From assembly GCA_037039925.1 (NCBI GenBank), contig JAXRKP010000961.1:56001-120000 (forward strand): a stretch of DNA of 64,000 nt. Reading direction: 5' to 3'. Under the pieces are notes generated by a model, which saw only the letters and a list, made by a program, of their open reading frames with translations, had not been told where the DNA came from and did not search any database. Below are positions 12,561 to 23,905 of this stretch, one piece after another. The stretch's first letter is position 1, and each line of letters opens with the position of its first letter. The DNA comes from Doris montereyensis. Lineage: Eukaryota > Mollusca > Gastropoda > Nudibranchia > Dorididae. A program made the position numbers and the translations under genes.

Positions 12561-13135
12561 AAAGAGGGATGGGCAGGGATGGGGAGGGATGGGGAGGTAT
12601 TAGAGCGGGTTAGAAGCGGTAGGAAACTCTAGAAAGCTGTAAAAAGCGGTAAGGAGCGGTTAAAATCGGTAAAGAGCGGTTAAAAGCGGTTAAAAACATA
12701 TGGAAGCAGTAGGAAACTGTAGGAAGCTGTATGAAAGCGGTAGGAAGCATTAGGAAGCGGTAAAAAGCTGTATGTAGAAAGCGGTAGAGCGGTTAAAATG
12801 GATAAAAATGGATGGAAGCTGTAGGAAGCTGTATAAAAGCGGTAGGAAACTGTAGGAAGCTGTATAAAAGCGGTAGGGAAGCGGTTTAAAAGCAGTTGGA
12901 AGCGGTTAGAAACGGTTAGAAGCGGTTACAAGCGATTACAAGCGGTTAAAAGCGGTAAGATTGGATTAGAAGGGTTAGAAGGGGTTAGAAGGGGTGAGGA
13001 GGGGTTAAAAGTTAGAAGGGGTTAGAAGGGGTTATAATCAGTTCCGAAACGGTTCGAAACGGTTCGAAACGGTTCGATACGGTTCGAAACGGTTCGAAGC
13101 GGTTCAGCGGTTGAAACCGTTTTACGGCGGTTCAG
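12561..13135 (-). repeat. Higher-order core block 1
   Basis: The order of parts is as follows. A G-rich boundary (12570-12597) leads into TATTAGAGCG at 12598. AGCGGTTAAA and GTAGGAAGCT type units follow (12610-12955), then GGGGTTAGAA units (12970-13030), then GGTTCGAAAC units (13040-13110). The same order recurs in the blocks at about 14.9, 16.6, 20.15, 26.65, 35.1 and 37.4 kb, which defines a higher-order repeat. Confidence 0.9.
12570..12597 (+). other. G-quadruplex-capable boundary of core block 1
   Basis: Runs of three to four G are separated by one or two bases (GGGCAGGGATGGGGA, then GGGATGGGG). This fits the four-run G3 pattern with very short loops. Confidence 0.75.
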
Positions 13136-14900
13136 GAGCGATATGCAGCGATAGGTACCGATAGGTAGCGATAGGGAGCCATAGGCAGCCATAGGCAGCC
13201 ATAAGCAGCCGTAGGCAGCAATAGGCAGCCATAGGCTGCGATAGGTTGCGATAGGGTACGATAGGGTGCGATAGGGTGCGATAGGGTGCGATATGGTGCG
13301 ATAGGTGCGATAGGCGTCGATAGGGTGTGATAGGCTGCGATAGGCTGCGATAGGTTGCGATAGCTTGCGATAGGTTGCGATAGGCTGCGATAGGCTGCAA
13401 TAGATAGGCTGCGATAGGTGCGATAGGCTGATAGGCTGCAATAGGCTGCGATAAGCTGCGAAAGGCTGCGATAAAAGGCGATAAAGAGCGATAAAGAGCG
13501 ATAAAGAACGATAAAGAGCGATAAAGAGCAATAAAGAGCGATAGGCTGCGATAGGCTGCAGTAGGCTGCGATAGGCTGCGGTAGGCTGCGGTAGGCTGCG
13601 ATAAAGAGTGATAAAGAACGATAAAGAGCGATAAAGAGCGATATAGAGCGATAGGCTCCGATAAAGAGCGATAAGCAGCGATAAAAGAGCGATAAAGAGC
13701 AATAGGTTGCGATAAGAGCGATAAAAAGCGATAGGCTGCGATAAAGAGCGATAGGTTGCGATAGGCTGCGATAAGCAAGCGATAGGGAGCGATAGGGAGC
13801 GATAGGCTGCGATAGGCTACGATAGGGAGCGATAGGAGCGATAGGCTGCGATAAAGAGCGCGATAGGCTGCGATAGGCTGCGATAGGCTGCGATAGGCTG
13901 CGATAAAGAGCGATGGAAGAGCGATAAAGAGCGATAAAGACCGATAAAGACCGATAAAAAGCGATAAAGAGCGATAAAGAGCGATAAAGAGCGATAAAGA
14001 GCGATAGGTTGCGATAGACTTTGATAGGCTGCGATAGGCTGCGATAGGCTGCGATAAAGAGCGATAAAGAGCGATAAAGAGCATAAAGAGCGATAGGGTT
14101 GCGATAAAGAAAATGCTAGGGCTGCGTTAAAGAGCGATAGGCTGCTAATAAAGATGATAGGCTGCGATAGGCTGCGATAGCCTGCGAGAGGCTGTAATAG
14201 GCTGCAATAGATCTTGCGATAGCCTGTGATAGGCTGCGATAGGCTGCGATAGGGCTGCGATAGGGAGCGATAGGAGCGATAGCCTGCGATAAAGAGCGAT
14301 GGGCAGCGATAAAGAGCGATAAAGCGATAGGCTGTGATAAAGAGCGATAAAGAGGATAGGCTGATAAAGAGCGATAAAGAGCGATAGGCTGCGATCAAGA
14401 GCGATAGGCTGCTAATAAAGAGCGATAGGCTGCGGGCGTGATAGGCTGCGATAGGCTGTGATAGGCTGCAATAGGCTGCGATAGGCTGCGATAGGCTGCG
14501 ATAGGCTAGGGAGCGATAGGCTGCGATAGGCTGTGATAGGGAGCGATAGGAGCCGATAGGCTGCGATAAAGAGCGATAGGCTGCGATAAAGAGCGGTAAA
14601 GAGCGATAAAGAGCGATAGGCTGGGATATAGAGCGATAGGCTGCGATAAAGAGTGATAGGCATGATAAAGAGCGATAGGCTGCGATAAAGAGCGATAGGC
14701 AACAGGAGCGATAGGCAGCCATAGGCAGCGATAGGCTTCATAGGGCAGCGATAAAGAGCGATAGGCAGCGATAAAGAGCCATAGGCAGCGATAAAGAGGA
14801 TGGGCAGCGATAAAGAGCGATGGGCAGGATAAAGAGCGATAGACAGCGATAGAGAGGATGGGCAGCGATAAAGAGGGATAGGCAGCGATAAAGAGGGATA
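13136..14900 (-). repeat. Decamer array between core blocks 1 and 2
   Basis: Sub-blocks follow the usual order. GATAGGCAGC with CATAGGCAGC comes first (13140-13240), then GATAGGGTGC (13250-13300) and GATAGGTTGC/GATAGGCTGC (13330-13460). A long GATAAAGAGC and GATAGGCTGC mixture continues to 14700. GATAAAGAGG/GATGGGCAGC leads into the next core. Confidence 0.92.
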
Positions 14901-15250
14901 GGCTGGGATGGGGAGGGATGGGGAGGTATTAGAGCGGTTAGAAGCGGTAGGAAACTCTACAAAGCTGTGAAAAGCGATAAGGAGCCTGCGGTAAAGAGCT
15001 AAAAGTGATAAAAACATATGAAAGCTGTAGGAAACTGTAGGAAGCTGTATGAAAGCGGTAGGGAGCGTTAGGAAGTGATAAAAAGGTATGTAGAAAGGTA
15101 AAGAGCTAAAAGCGGATAAAATGGATGGAAGCTGTAGGAAGCTGTATAAAAGGTAGGAAACTGTATAAAGCGGTAGGCTGTGGTTTAAAAGCAGTGGAAT
15201 AGAAGAGTTACAAGCGGTTACAGCGATTAAAGCGGTTAAAAGCGATAGGA
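14901..15250 (-). repeat. Higher-order core block 2 (shortened)
   Basis: The G-rich boundary is at 14905-14926, with TATTAGAGCG at 14927. The AGCGGTTAAA and GTAGGAAGCT units that follow contain several deletions compared with the related block at 35111. The GGTTCGAAAC section is missing. Only a trace of the GGGGTTAGAA type is left near 15250. Confidence 0.85.
14905..14926 (+). other. G-quadruplex-capable boundary of core block 2
   Basis: GGGATGGGGAGGGATGGGG: four G-runs with loops of AT, A and AT, immediately before TATTAGAGCG. Confidence 0.75.
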
Positions 15251-16570
15251 AACGTTAGAAGGGGCCATAGGCAGCGATAAAGCCAAAGGCGAAACCATAA
15301 AAAGCCTCAGGCGGCGATAAAGCGGTCTGGTTGGGTCTAGAGCGATAGGCAGCCATAGGGAGCCATAGGGAGTCGATAGCAGCGATAGCAGCCATATGCA
15401 GCGATAGGCAGCCATAGGCAGTGAGCCATAGGCCATAGGCAGCGATAGGCGGCGATAGGCAGCCATAAGCATAGCGATAGGCAGCGATAGGGTGCGATAG
15501 GGTGCGATAGGGTGCGATAGGGCCGATAGGCGTCGATAGGGTCGATAGGCTGCGATAGCTCTTTATCGATAGGGTGCGATGGCTTCTTTATCGCTGCCCG
15601 ATAAGCTGCGATACGCTGCGATAGGCTGCGATAGGCTCCGATAGGCTGCAATAGGCTGCCATAGGCTGTGATAGGCTGCAATAGGCTGCGATAGGCTGCG
15701 TAGGCTGCGGTACGCTGCGATAGGCTGCGGTAGGCTGCGGTAAAGAGTGATAAAGAGCGATATACAGCAATAAAGAGCGATAAAGAGCAATAAAGAGCGA
15801 TAGGCTTTCGATAAAGAGCAATAAAGAGCGATAGGCTGCAATAAAGAGCGATAGGCTGTGGTAGGCTACGATAGGCTGCGATAGGGAGCGATAGGGAGCG
15901 ATAGGCTGCGATAGGATGCGATAGGGAGAGATAGGGAGCGATAGGCTGCGATAAAGAGCGATAAAGAGCGATAGGCTGCGATAAAGAGCGATAGGCTGCT
16001 AATAAAGAGCGATAGGCTGCGATAGGCTGTGATAGGCTGTGATAGGCTGCGATAGGCTGCGATAGGATGCGATAGGCTGCGATAGGGAGCGATAGGCTGC
16101 GATAGGCTGCGATAGGGAGCGATAGGCTGCGATAAAAAGCGATAGTCTGCGATAAAGAGCGATAGGCTGCGATAAAGAGCGATAGGCTGTGATAAAGAGC
16201 GATAGGCTGCGATAAAGAGCGATAGGCTGCGATAAAGAGCGATAGGCAGCGATAGGCAGCCATAGACAGCGATATGCAGCCATAGGCTGCGATAGGCAGG
16301 CATAGACAGCGATAGGCAGCGATAGACAGTCATAAGCAGCGATAGGCAGCCATAGGCAGAGATAAAGAGCCATAGGCAGCGATGAAGAGTGATAGGCAGC
16401 GATAAAGAGCCATAGGCAGCGATAAAGAGGGATGGGCAGCGATAAAGAGGGATGGGCAGCGATAAAGAGCCATAGGCAACGATAAAGAGGGATCGGCAGC
16501 GATAAAGAGGGATGGGCAGCGATAAAGAGGGATGGGCAGGGATAAAGAGGGATCGGCAGCGATAAAGAGG
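15251..16570 (-). repeat. Decamer array between core blocks 2 and 3
   Basis: GATAGGCAGC/CATAGGCAGC units (15340-15480) are followed by GATAGGGTGC (15485-15545), GATAGGCTGC and GATAAAGAGC types. A small + strand interruption at 15557-15600 contains two CTCTTTATCG-like units. The part at 15620-16260 is closely related to 35890-36600. Confidence 0.9.
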
Positions 16571-17140
16571 GATGGGCTGGGATGGGGAGGGATGGGGGGG
16601 TATTAGAGCGGTTAGAAGGGGTAGGAAACTCTAGAAAGCTGTAAAAAGCGGTAAGGAGCGGTTAAAAGCGGTAAAGAGCGGTTAAAAGCGGTTAAAATGA
16701 TATGGAAGCTGTAGGAAACTGTAGGAAGCTGTATGAAAGCGGTAGGAAGCGTTAGGAAGCGGTAAAAAGCTGTATGTAGATAGCGGTAGAGAGCGGTTAA
16801 AAGCGGATAAAAATGGATGGAAGCTGTAGGAAGCTGTATAAAAGCAGTAGGAAACTGTAGGAAGGTATAAAAGCGGTAGGAAGCGGTTTAAAAGCAGTTG
16901 GAAGCGGTTAGAAGTGGTTAGAAGCGGTTACAAGCGATTACAAGCGGTTAAAAGCGGTAAGACTGGAGTAGAAGGGGTTAAAAGGGGTTAGAAGGGGTTA
17001 GAAGGGTTTAGAAGGGGTTAGAAGGGGTTATAATCGGTTCGAAACGGTTCGAAACGGTTCGAAACGGCTCGAAACGATTCGAAACGGTTCGAAGCGGTTC
17101 GCAGCGGTTGAAAGCGGTCTAAGGCGGTCTCGAGCGATAG
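16571..17140 (-). repeat. Higher-order core block 3
   Basis: The G-rich boundary is at 16574-16600 and TATTAGAGCG at 16601. AGCGGTTAAA/GTAGGAAGCT units run to 16965 and GGGGTTAGAA-type units from 16973 to 17028. GGTTCGAAAC-type units run from 17035 to 17115, ending in GGTCTAAGGC and GGTCTCGAGC units that lead back to GATAGGCAGG. Confidence 0.92.
16574..16600 (+). other. G-quadruplex-capable boundary of core block 3
   Basis: There are five G-runs, the last being seven consecutive G. The same form recurs at 20144-20170. Confidence 0.75.
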
Positions 17141-18600
17141 GCAGGGAGAGGCAGCGATAGGGAGCGATACCGAGCCATAGGGAGCGATAGGGAGCGACAA
17201 AGAACGGTAAAGATCGATAAAGAGCGATAAAGAGCGATAAAGACCGATAAAGACCGATAAAGAGCGATAAACAGCGATAAAGAACGATAAAGAGCGATAA
17301 ACAGCAATGAAGAGCGATAAAGAGCAATAAAAAGAGATAAAGAGCGATAAAGAGCGATAGCCTGCGATAGGCTGCGACAGGCTGCTATAGGCTGCGATAG
17401 ACTGCGAAAGGCTGCGGTAGGCTGCGGTAGGCTGCGATAGGCTGCGATAAAGAGCGATAAAGAGCGATAAAGAGCGATAAAGAGCTATGAAGAGCGATAA
17501 AGAGCGATGAGAAGCGATAAAGAGCTATAAAGAGCGATAAAGAGCGATAAAGAGCGATAAAGAGCGATAAAGAGCGATAAAGAGCGATAGGCTGTGATAG
17601 GCTGCGATAGGCTGCGATAGGCTGCGATAGGCTGCGTTAGGGTGCGGTGAGCTGCGGTAGGCTGCGATAGGCTGCGACAAAGAGCGATAAAGAAAGAAAA
17701 AGAGCGATAAAGAGCGATAAAGAGCGATAAAAAGCGGTAAAGAGAGATAAAGAGCGATAGGCTCCGATAAAAAACGATAAAGAGCGAAAAAGAGCGATAA
17801 AGAGCGATAGGCAGCGATCAAGAGCGATAGGCAGCGATATAGAACGATAAGCTGCGATAAAGAGCGATAGGCAGCGATAAAGAGCGATAGGCAGCGATAA
17901 AGAGCGATAGGCAGTGATATAGAACGATAGGCAGCGAAAAAGATAATAGGCAGCGATAAAGAGCGATATAGAGCTATAAAGAGCGATAAAGAGCGATAGG
18001 CTGCGAAGAAGAGCGCTAAAGAGCGATAGGCTGCGATAAAGAGCGATAGGCTGCGATAAAGAGCGATAGGTTGCGAGAAAGATCGATAAAGACCGATAAA
18101 GAGCGATAAAGAGCTATAAAGAGCGATAAAGAGCGATAAAGAGCGATAAAAAGTGATAAAGAACGATAGGCTGCGATAGGCTTGAATAAGCTGCGATAGG
18201 CTGCAATAGGCTGCCGTAGGCTGCGGTAGGCTGCAATAGGCTGCGATAAAGAACGATAAAGAGCGATAAAGAGCGATAAAGAGCGATAAAGAGCGATAAA
18301 GGGTGATAAAAAGTGATAAAGAGTGATAAAGAGCGATAGGCTCCGATAAAGAGCGATAAAGAGCGAAAAAGAGCGATAAAGAGCGATAGCTGCGAAAAGA
18401 GCGATAAAGAGCGATAGGCTGCGATAAAGAGCGATAGGCAGCGATAGGCAGCCATAGGCAGCGATATGCAGCCATAGGCAGCGATAGGCAGCCATAGGCA
18501 GCGATAAAGAGCCATAGGCAGCGATAAAGAGGGATGGGCAGCGATAAAGAGCGATGGGCAGCGATAAAGACCCATAGACAGCGATAAAGAGGGATGGGCA
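17141..18600 (-). repeat. Decamer array after core block 3
   Basis: GATAGGGAGC units pass into GATAAAGAGC (17210-17340), GATAGGCTGC with GGTAGGCTGC (17360-17440) and long GATAAAGAGC/GATAGGCAGC stretches. It ends with GATAAAGAGG/GATGGGCAGC at 18520-18600, directly before a switch to the + orientation. Confidence 0.92.
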
Positions 18601-18735
18601 GCTTTATCGCAGCCTATCGCTCTTTATCGCAACTTATCGCTCTTTATTGCTCTTGTCGCAACCTATCGCTCTTCTCGCAGCCTATCGCTCCCTATCGCTC
18701 CCTATCATGGCCTATTGCAGCCTATCGGCTATATC
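18601..18735 (+). repeat. Short inverted decamer island
   Basis: About 135 bp of + orientation units (CTCTTTATCG, CAGCCTATCG, CAACCTATCG, CTCCCTATCG) sit between minus-oriented arrays. The switch at 18600 is abrupt: GATGGGCAGC is followed directly by TTTATCGCAG. Confidence 0.88.
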
Positions 18736-19000
18736 GCGAATGAGAGCGATAGACTGCTGAAGGCGCTGGGATAGGCGATAGGATGGAAGCTGTAGGAAGC
18801 TGTATAAAAAGCCGTAGGAAACTAAAAGCGTTAGGCTGTGATAAGCTGCGATAGAAGCGGTTACAAGCGGTTACAAGCGATTAAACAAGCGATTCGAAAC
18901 GTTAGAAGGGGATAAAGGGGAGGGATAAAAAACGATAAAGAGAGATCAAAACGGTTCGAAGCGGTTCGAAGTGGTTGAAAGCGGTCTAAGTTATGGTCTA
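18736..19000 (-). repeat. Degenerate higher-order core remnant
   Basis: This holds fragments of the core in the right order but much reduced. GATGGAAGCT GTAGGAAGCT is at about 18783. AGCGGTTACA-type units are at 18855-18885. A single GTTAGAAGGG is near 18901, and GGTTCGAAGC units are at 18953-18985. The G-rich boundary is absent. Confidence 0.78.
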
Positions 19001-20140
19001 GAGCGATAAAGATAGGGAGCCAAAGAGCGATAGCGAGCGATGAACTGCGATAGGCTGCGATAGGCTGCGATTAGGCTGCAGCCATAGACTGCGTTAGGTG
19101 CCTTAGGCTGCGATAGGCTGCGATAGGCTGCGATAGGCTGCTATAGGGTGCGATAGGGAGCGATAGGGTGCGATAGGGTGCGATAGGGTGCGATAGGGTG
19201 CGATAGGTGCGATAGGCTCCGATAGGGTGCGATAGGCTGCGAAAATAGGAGCGATAAAGTGATAGGGTGCGAATAGAGCGATAGGTTGCGATACGCTGTG
19301 ATAGGCTCCGGATAAGCGATAGGCTGCGATAGGCTGCGATAGGCTCCGATATCAATAGGCGATAGGCAGCGATATAGATACGATAAGCTGCGATAAAGAG
19401 CGATAGGCAGCGATAGGCAGCGGTAAACAGCGATAAAGAGCGATAAAGAGCGATTAAGAGCGATAAAGAGCGATAAAGAGATAGCAATAAAGAGCGATCA
19501 AGAGCGATAGGCTCCGATAAAGAGCGATAAAGAGCGAAAAAGAGCGATAAAGAGCGATAGGCTGCGAAGAGCGATAAGGAGGGATAGGCTGCGATAAAGA
19601 GCGATAGGCTGTGATAGAAACAGTGAGCTGCGATAAAAAGAGCACGATAGGCTGCGATAAAAGAGCGGTGAAGCTGCGATAAAGGGCGATAGGGAGCGAT
19701 AAAGAACGATAGGCAGCGAAAAAATGATAGGCAGCGATAAAGAGCGATAGGCAGCGATGAGCGATAGGCGTGATAGGCTGTGATAGGCTGCGATAAGCTA
19801 TGATGACAGCATTAGGCTGTGATAGGCTTTGATAGACAGCGATATGCAGCCATAGGCTGCGATAGGCAGGCATAGACAGCGATAGGCAGCGATAGACAGT
19901 CATAAGCAGCGATAGGCAGCCATAGGCAGAGATAAAGAGCCATAGGCAGCGATGAAGAGTGATAGGCAGCGATAAAGAGCCATAGGCAGCGATAAAGAGG
20001 GATGGGCAGCGATAAAGAGGGATGGGCAGCGATAAAGAGCCATAGGCAACGATAAAGAGGGATCGGCAGCGATAAAGAGGGATGGGCAGCGATAAAGAGG
20101 GATGGGCAGGGATAAAGAGGGATCGGCAGCGATAAAGAGG
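19001..20140 (-). repeat. Decamer array before core block 4
   Basis: GATAGGCTGC, GATAGGGTGC (19145-19215) and GATAAAGAGC units occur in variable order with more indels than average. From 19832 it becomes segmental copy B, identical in layout to 16262 onward. Confidence 0.9.
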
Positions 20141-20710
20141 GATGGGCTGGGATGGGGAGGGATGGGGGGGTATTAGAGCGGTTAGAAGGGGTAGGAAACT
20201 CTAGAAAGCTGTAAAAAGCGGTAAGGAGCGGTTAAAAGCGGTAAAGAGCGGTTAAAAGCGGTTAAAATGATATGGAAGCTGTAGGAAACTGTAGGAAGCT
20301 GTATGAAAGCGGTAGGAAGCGTTAGGAAGCGGTAAAAAGCTGTATGTAGATAGCGGTAGAGAGCGGTTAAAAGCGGATAAAAATGGATGGAAGCTGTAGG
20401 AAGCTGTATAAAAGCAGTAGGAAACTGTAGGAAGGTATAAAAGCGGTAGGAAGCGGTTTAAAAGCAGTTGGAAGCGGTTAGAAGTGGTTAGAAGCGGTTA
20501 CAAGCGATTACAAGCGGTTAAAAGCGGTAAGACTGGAGTAGAAGGGGTTAAAAGGGGTTAGAAGGGGTTAGAAGGGTTTAGAAGGGGTTAGAAGGGGTTA
20601 TAATCGGTTCGAAACGGTTCGAAACGGTTCGAAACGGCTCGAAACGATTCGAAACGGTTCGAAGCGGTTCGCAGCGGTTGAAAGCGGTCTAAGGCGGTCT
20701 CGAGCGATAG
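20141..20710 (-). repeat. Higher-order core block 4
   Basis: This is the copy of core block 3 displaced by exactly 3,570 bp. The G-rich boundary is at 20144-20170 and TATTAGAGCG at 20171. GGGGTTAGAA-type units are at 20543-20598 and GGTTCGAAAC units at 20605-20685. Confidence 0.92.
20144..20170 (+). other. G-quadruplex-capable boundary of core block 4
   Basis: Identical in form to 16574-16600, displaced by 3,570 bp. Confidence 0.75.
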
Positions 20711-22573
20711 GCAGGGAGAGGCAGCGATAGGGAGCGATACCGAGCCATAGGGAGCGATAGGGAGCGACAAAGAACGGTAAAGATCGATAAAGAGCGATAA
20801 AGAGCGATAAAGACCGATAAAGACCGATAAAGAGCGATAAACAGCGATAAAGAACGATAAAGAGCGATAAACAGCAATGAAGAGCGATAAAGAGCAATAA
20901 AAAGAGATAAAGAGCGATAAAGAGCGATAGCCTGCGATAGGCTGCGACAGGCTGCTATAGGCTGCGATAGACTGCGAAAGGCTGCGGTAGGCTGCGGTAG
21001 GCTGCGATAGGCTGCGATAAAGAGCGATAAAGAGCGATAAAGAGCGATAAGAGCATAAGAGCTATGAAGAGCGATAAAGAGCGATGAGAAGCGATAAAGA
21101 GCTATAAAGAGCGATAAAGAGCGATAAAGAGCGATAAAGAGCGATAAAGAGCGATAAAGAGCGATAGGCTGTGATAGGCTGCGATAGGCTGCGATAGGCT
21201 GCGATAGGCTGCGTTAGGGTGCGGTGAGCTGCGGTAGGCTGCGATAGGCTGCGACAAAGAGCGATAAAGAAAGAAAAAGAGCGATAAAGAGCGATAAAGA
21301 GCGATAAAAAGCGGTAAAGAGAGATAAAGAGCGATAGGCTCCGATAAAAAACGATAAAGAGCGAAAAAGAGCGATAAAGAGCGATAGGCAGCGATCAAGA
21401 GCGATAGGCAGCGATATAGAACGATAAGCTGCGATAAAGAGCGATAGGCAGCGATAAAGAGCGATAGGCAGCGATAAAGAGCGATAGGCAGTGATATAGA
21501 ACGATAGGCAGCGAAAAAGATAATAGGCAGCGATAAAGAGCGATATAGAGCTATAAAGAGCGATAAAGAGCGATAGGCTGCGAAGAAGAGCGCTAAAGAG
21601 CGATAGGCTGCGATAAAGAGCGATAGGCTGCGATAAAGAGCGATAGGTTGCGAGAAAGATCGATAAAGACCGATAAAGAGCGATAAAGAGCTATAAAGAG
21701 CGATAAAGAGCGATAAAGAGCGATAAAAAGTGATAAAGAACGATAGGCTGCGATAGGCTTGAATAAGCTGCGATAGGCTGCAATAGGCTGCCGTAGGCTG
21801 CGGTAGGCTGCAATAGGCTGCGATAAAGAACGATAAAGAGCGATAAAGAGCGATAAAGAGCGATAAAGAGCGATAAAGGGTGATAAAAAGTGATAAAGAG
21901 TGATAAAGAGCGATAGGCTCCGATAAAGAGCGATAAAGAGCGAAAAAGAGCGATAAAGAGCGATAGCTGCGAAAAGAGCGATAAAGAGCGATAGGCTGCG
22001 ATAAAGAGCGATAGGCTGCGATAAAGAGCGGGAGGCTCCGATAAAGAGTGATAGGCTGCGATAAAGAGCGGTAGGCTGCGATAAATAGCGATAGGCTGCG
22101 ATAAAGAGATAGGCAGCGATAAAGAGCGATAGGCATCGATAAAGAGCGATAGGCAGCGATAAAGAGGGATGGGCAGCGATAAAGAGCGAAGGCAGCGATG
22201 AAGAGCGATAGGCTGCGACAGGCTGTGATAGGCTATGATAGGCTGCGATAAGCTGTGATAGGCTGTGATAGGCTGTGATAGGCTGTGATAGGCTGTGATA
22301 GGCTGCGATAGGCAGTCAGCTATAGGCAGCGTGATAAAGAGCCACAGGCAGCGCAATAAAGAGTCCTAGGCAGCGATAAAGAGCCATAGGCAGCGATAAA
22401 GAGCCATAGGCAGAATTAGGCAGCCATAGGCAGCCATAGGCAGCGATAAACAGCGATAGGCAGCCATATGCAGCGATAGGCAGCCATAGGCAGTGACAGG
22501 CAGCCATAGGCAGCGATAGGCAGCGATAGGCAGCCATAAGCAGCGATAGGCAGCCATAGGCAGCGATAAAGAG
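20711..22573 (-). repeat. Decamer array after core block 4
   Basis: The sub-block order is as after core block 3 up to 22010. It continues with GATAAAGAGC/GATAGGCTGC, a run of GATAGGCTGT units (22205-22300) and CATAGGCAGC/GATAGGCAGC units. The array ends at a sharp strand switch at about 22574. Confidence 0.92.
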
Positions 22574-23905
22574 CAATATCGCTGCCCATCCCTCTTTATC
22601 GCTGCCCATCCCTCTTTATCGCAGCCTATGGCTCTTTATCGCTGCCCATCCCTCTTTATCGCTGCCCATCCCTCTTTATCGCTGCCTATGGCTCTTTATC
22701 GCTGCCTATCGCTCTTTATCGTTGCCTATGGCTCTTTATCGCTCTTTATCGCAGCCTATTGCAGCCTATCGCTCTTTATCGGAACCTATCGCTCTTTATC
22801 GCTCTTTATCGCTCTTTATCGCTTTTTATCGCTCTTTGTCGCTCTTTATCACAGCCTATCGCAGCCTACGGCAGCCTATCGCAGCCTATCACAGCCTATC
22901 GCAGCCTATCGCTTTTTATCGCTCTTTATCGCTCTTTATCGCTGTTTGTCGCTCTTTATCGCTCTTTATCGCTCTTTATCGCTCTTTATCGCTCTTTATC
23001 GCTCTTTATCGTTCTTGAATTCTCTTTATGGCTCTTTATCGCTCTTTATCGCTCTTTATCGCTCTTTATTGCTCTTTATCGCTCTTTATCGCTCTTTATC
23101 GCTCTTTATCGCTCTTTATCGCTCTTTTTCGCTCATTATCGCAGCCTTTCGCAGGCATTCGCAGCCTTTCGCAGCCTATTGCAGCCTATTGCAGCCTATC
23201 GCAACCTATCGCAACCTATCGCAACCTATCGCACCCTATCGCACCCTATCGCAGCCTATCGCAGCCTGTGGCTGCCTATGGCTGCCTATGGCTGCTTATC
23301 ACTCCCTATCTCTCCCTATCGCTACCTTTGGCTCCCTATCGCAACCTATCGCAGCCTATCGCAACCTACACAAACCTATTGAAACCTATAAAGCGCTTTC
23401 TTTTATCCGCGCCTATCGCTCCCTATCGCACCCTATCGCTCCCTATCGAACGGTTTGCGCCTATCGCACGCTATCACTATCGCACCTATCGCACCCTATC
23501 GCAGCCTATCGCACCCTATCGCATCCTATTGCAGCCTATCGCAGCCTATCAGCAAATCTATCGCACCCTATGGCACCCTATTACCCTATCGCACCCTATC
23601 GCACCCTATCACCTGTGCACCCTATCGCACCCTATCGCAGTCTATCGCACCTATCGCAGACTATCGCAGCCTATCGCAGCCTATCGCAGCCTATGCTCGC
23701 CTATGGCTACCCATGGATGCCTATGGATGTTTATGGCTGCTCTATCGCTCCTATCGCTCCCTATCGCTCCCCAATCGTTTCTATGCTGCCTATCGCTGCC
23801 TATCGCTGCCCATCGCTCTAGACCGCCTTGAACCGCTTTCAACCGCTTCGAACCGCTTCGAACCGTTTCGAACCGTTCGAACCGTTTCGAACCGTTTCGA
23901 ACCGC
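22574..23905 (+). repeat. Inverted decamer island with + strand core fragment
   Basis: The order mirrors the minus arrays. CCATCCCTCTTTATCGCTGC units come first (22580-22700), then CTCTTTATCG and CAGCCTATCG (22740-23210), CACCCTATCG (23220-23660) and CAGCCTATCG. The island ends with ACCGCCTTGA and TTTCGAACCG units (23820-23900), the complement of the GGTTCGAAAC core section. Confidence 0.92.

Larger units (their letters stand above)
16262..18430 (-). repeat. Segmental duplication copy A
   Basis: This ~2.17-kb segment recurs nearly base for base at 19832-22010 (offset 3,570 bp, changing by about 7 bp after an indel near 17470/21040). It recurs again at about 37108-39260 (offset 20,846 bp at the left end). 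Shared idiosyncratic markers include the CATAGACAGC GATATGCAGC junction, seven consecutive G at the core boundary (A and B only) and the odd units near 17695 (AAGAAAGAAA). It contains core block 3. Confidence 0.93.
19832..23160 (-). repeat. Segmental duplication copy B
   Basis: Its left part matches copy A (16262-18430). The whole 3.3 kb matches copy C (~37108-40430), including the strand switch at 22574/39889. B and A share the seven-G run at the core boundary, whereas C has the commoner GGGGAGG there. The match to C weakens after about 23150 (40430). Confidence 0.92.

Noticed and set aside
12960..13030. Interstitial telomeric repeat (TTAGGG)
   Set aside because: The unit is GGGGTTAGAA, a decamer. 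True TTAGGG tandem runs were not seen. I kept it only as a telomere-like finding.
13040..13110. CENP-B box in GGTTCGAAAC arrays
   Set aside because: After TTCG the required A at the fifth following position is a G in these units, and the CGGG end is not present. The motif does not fit.
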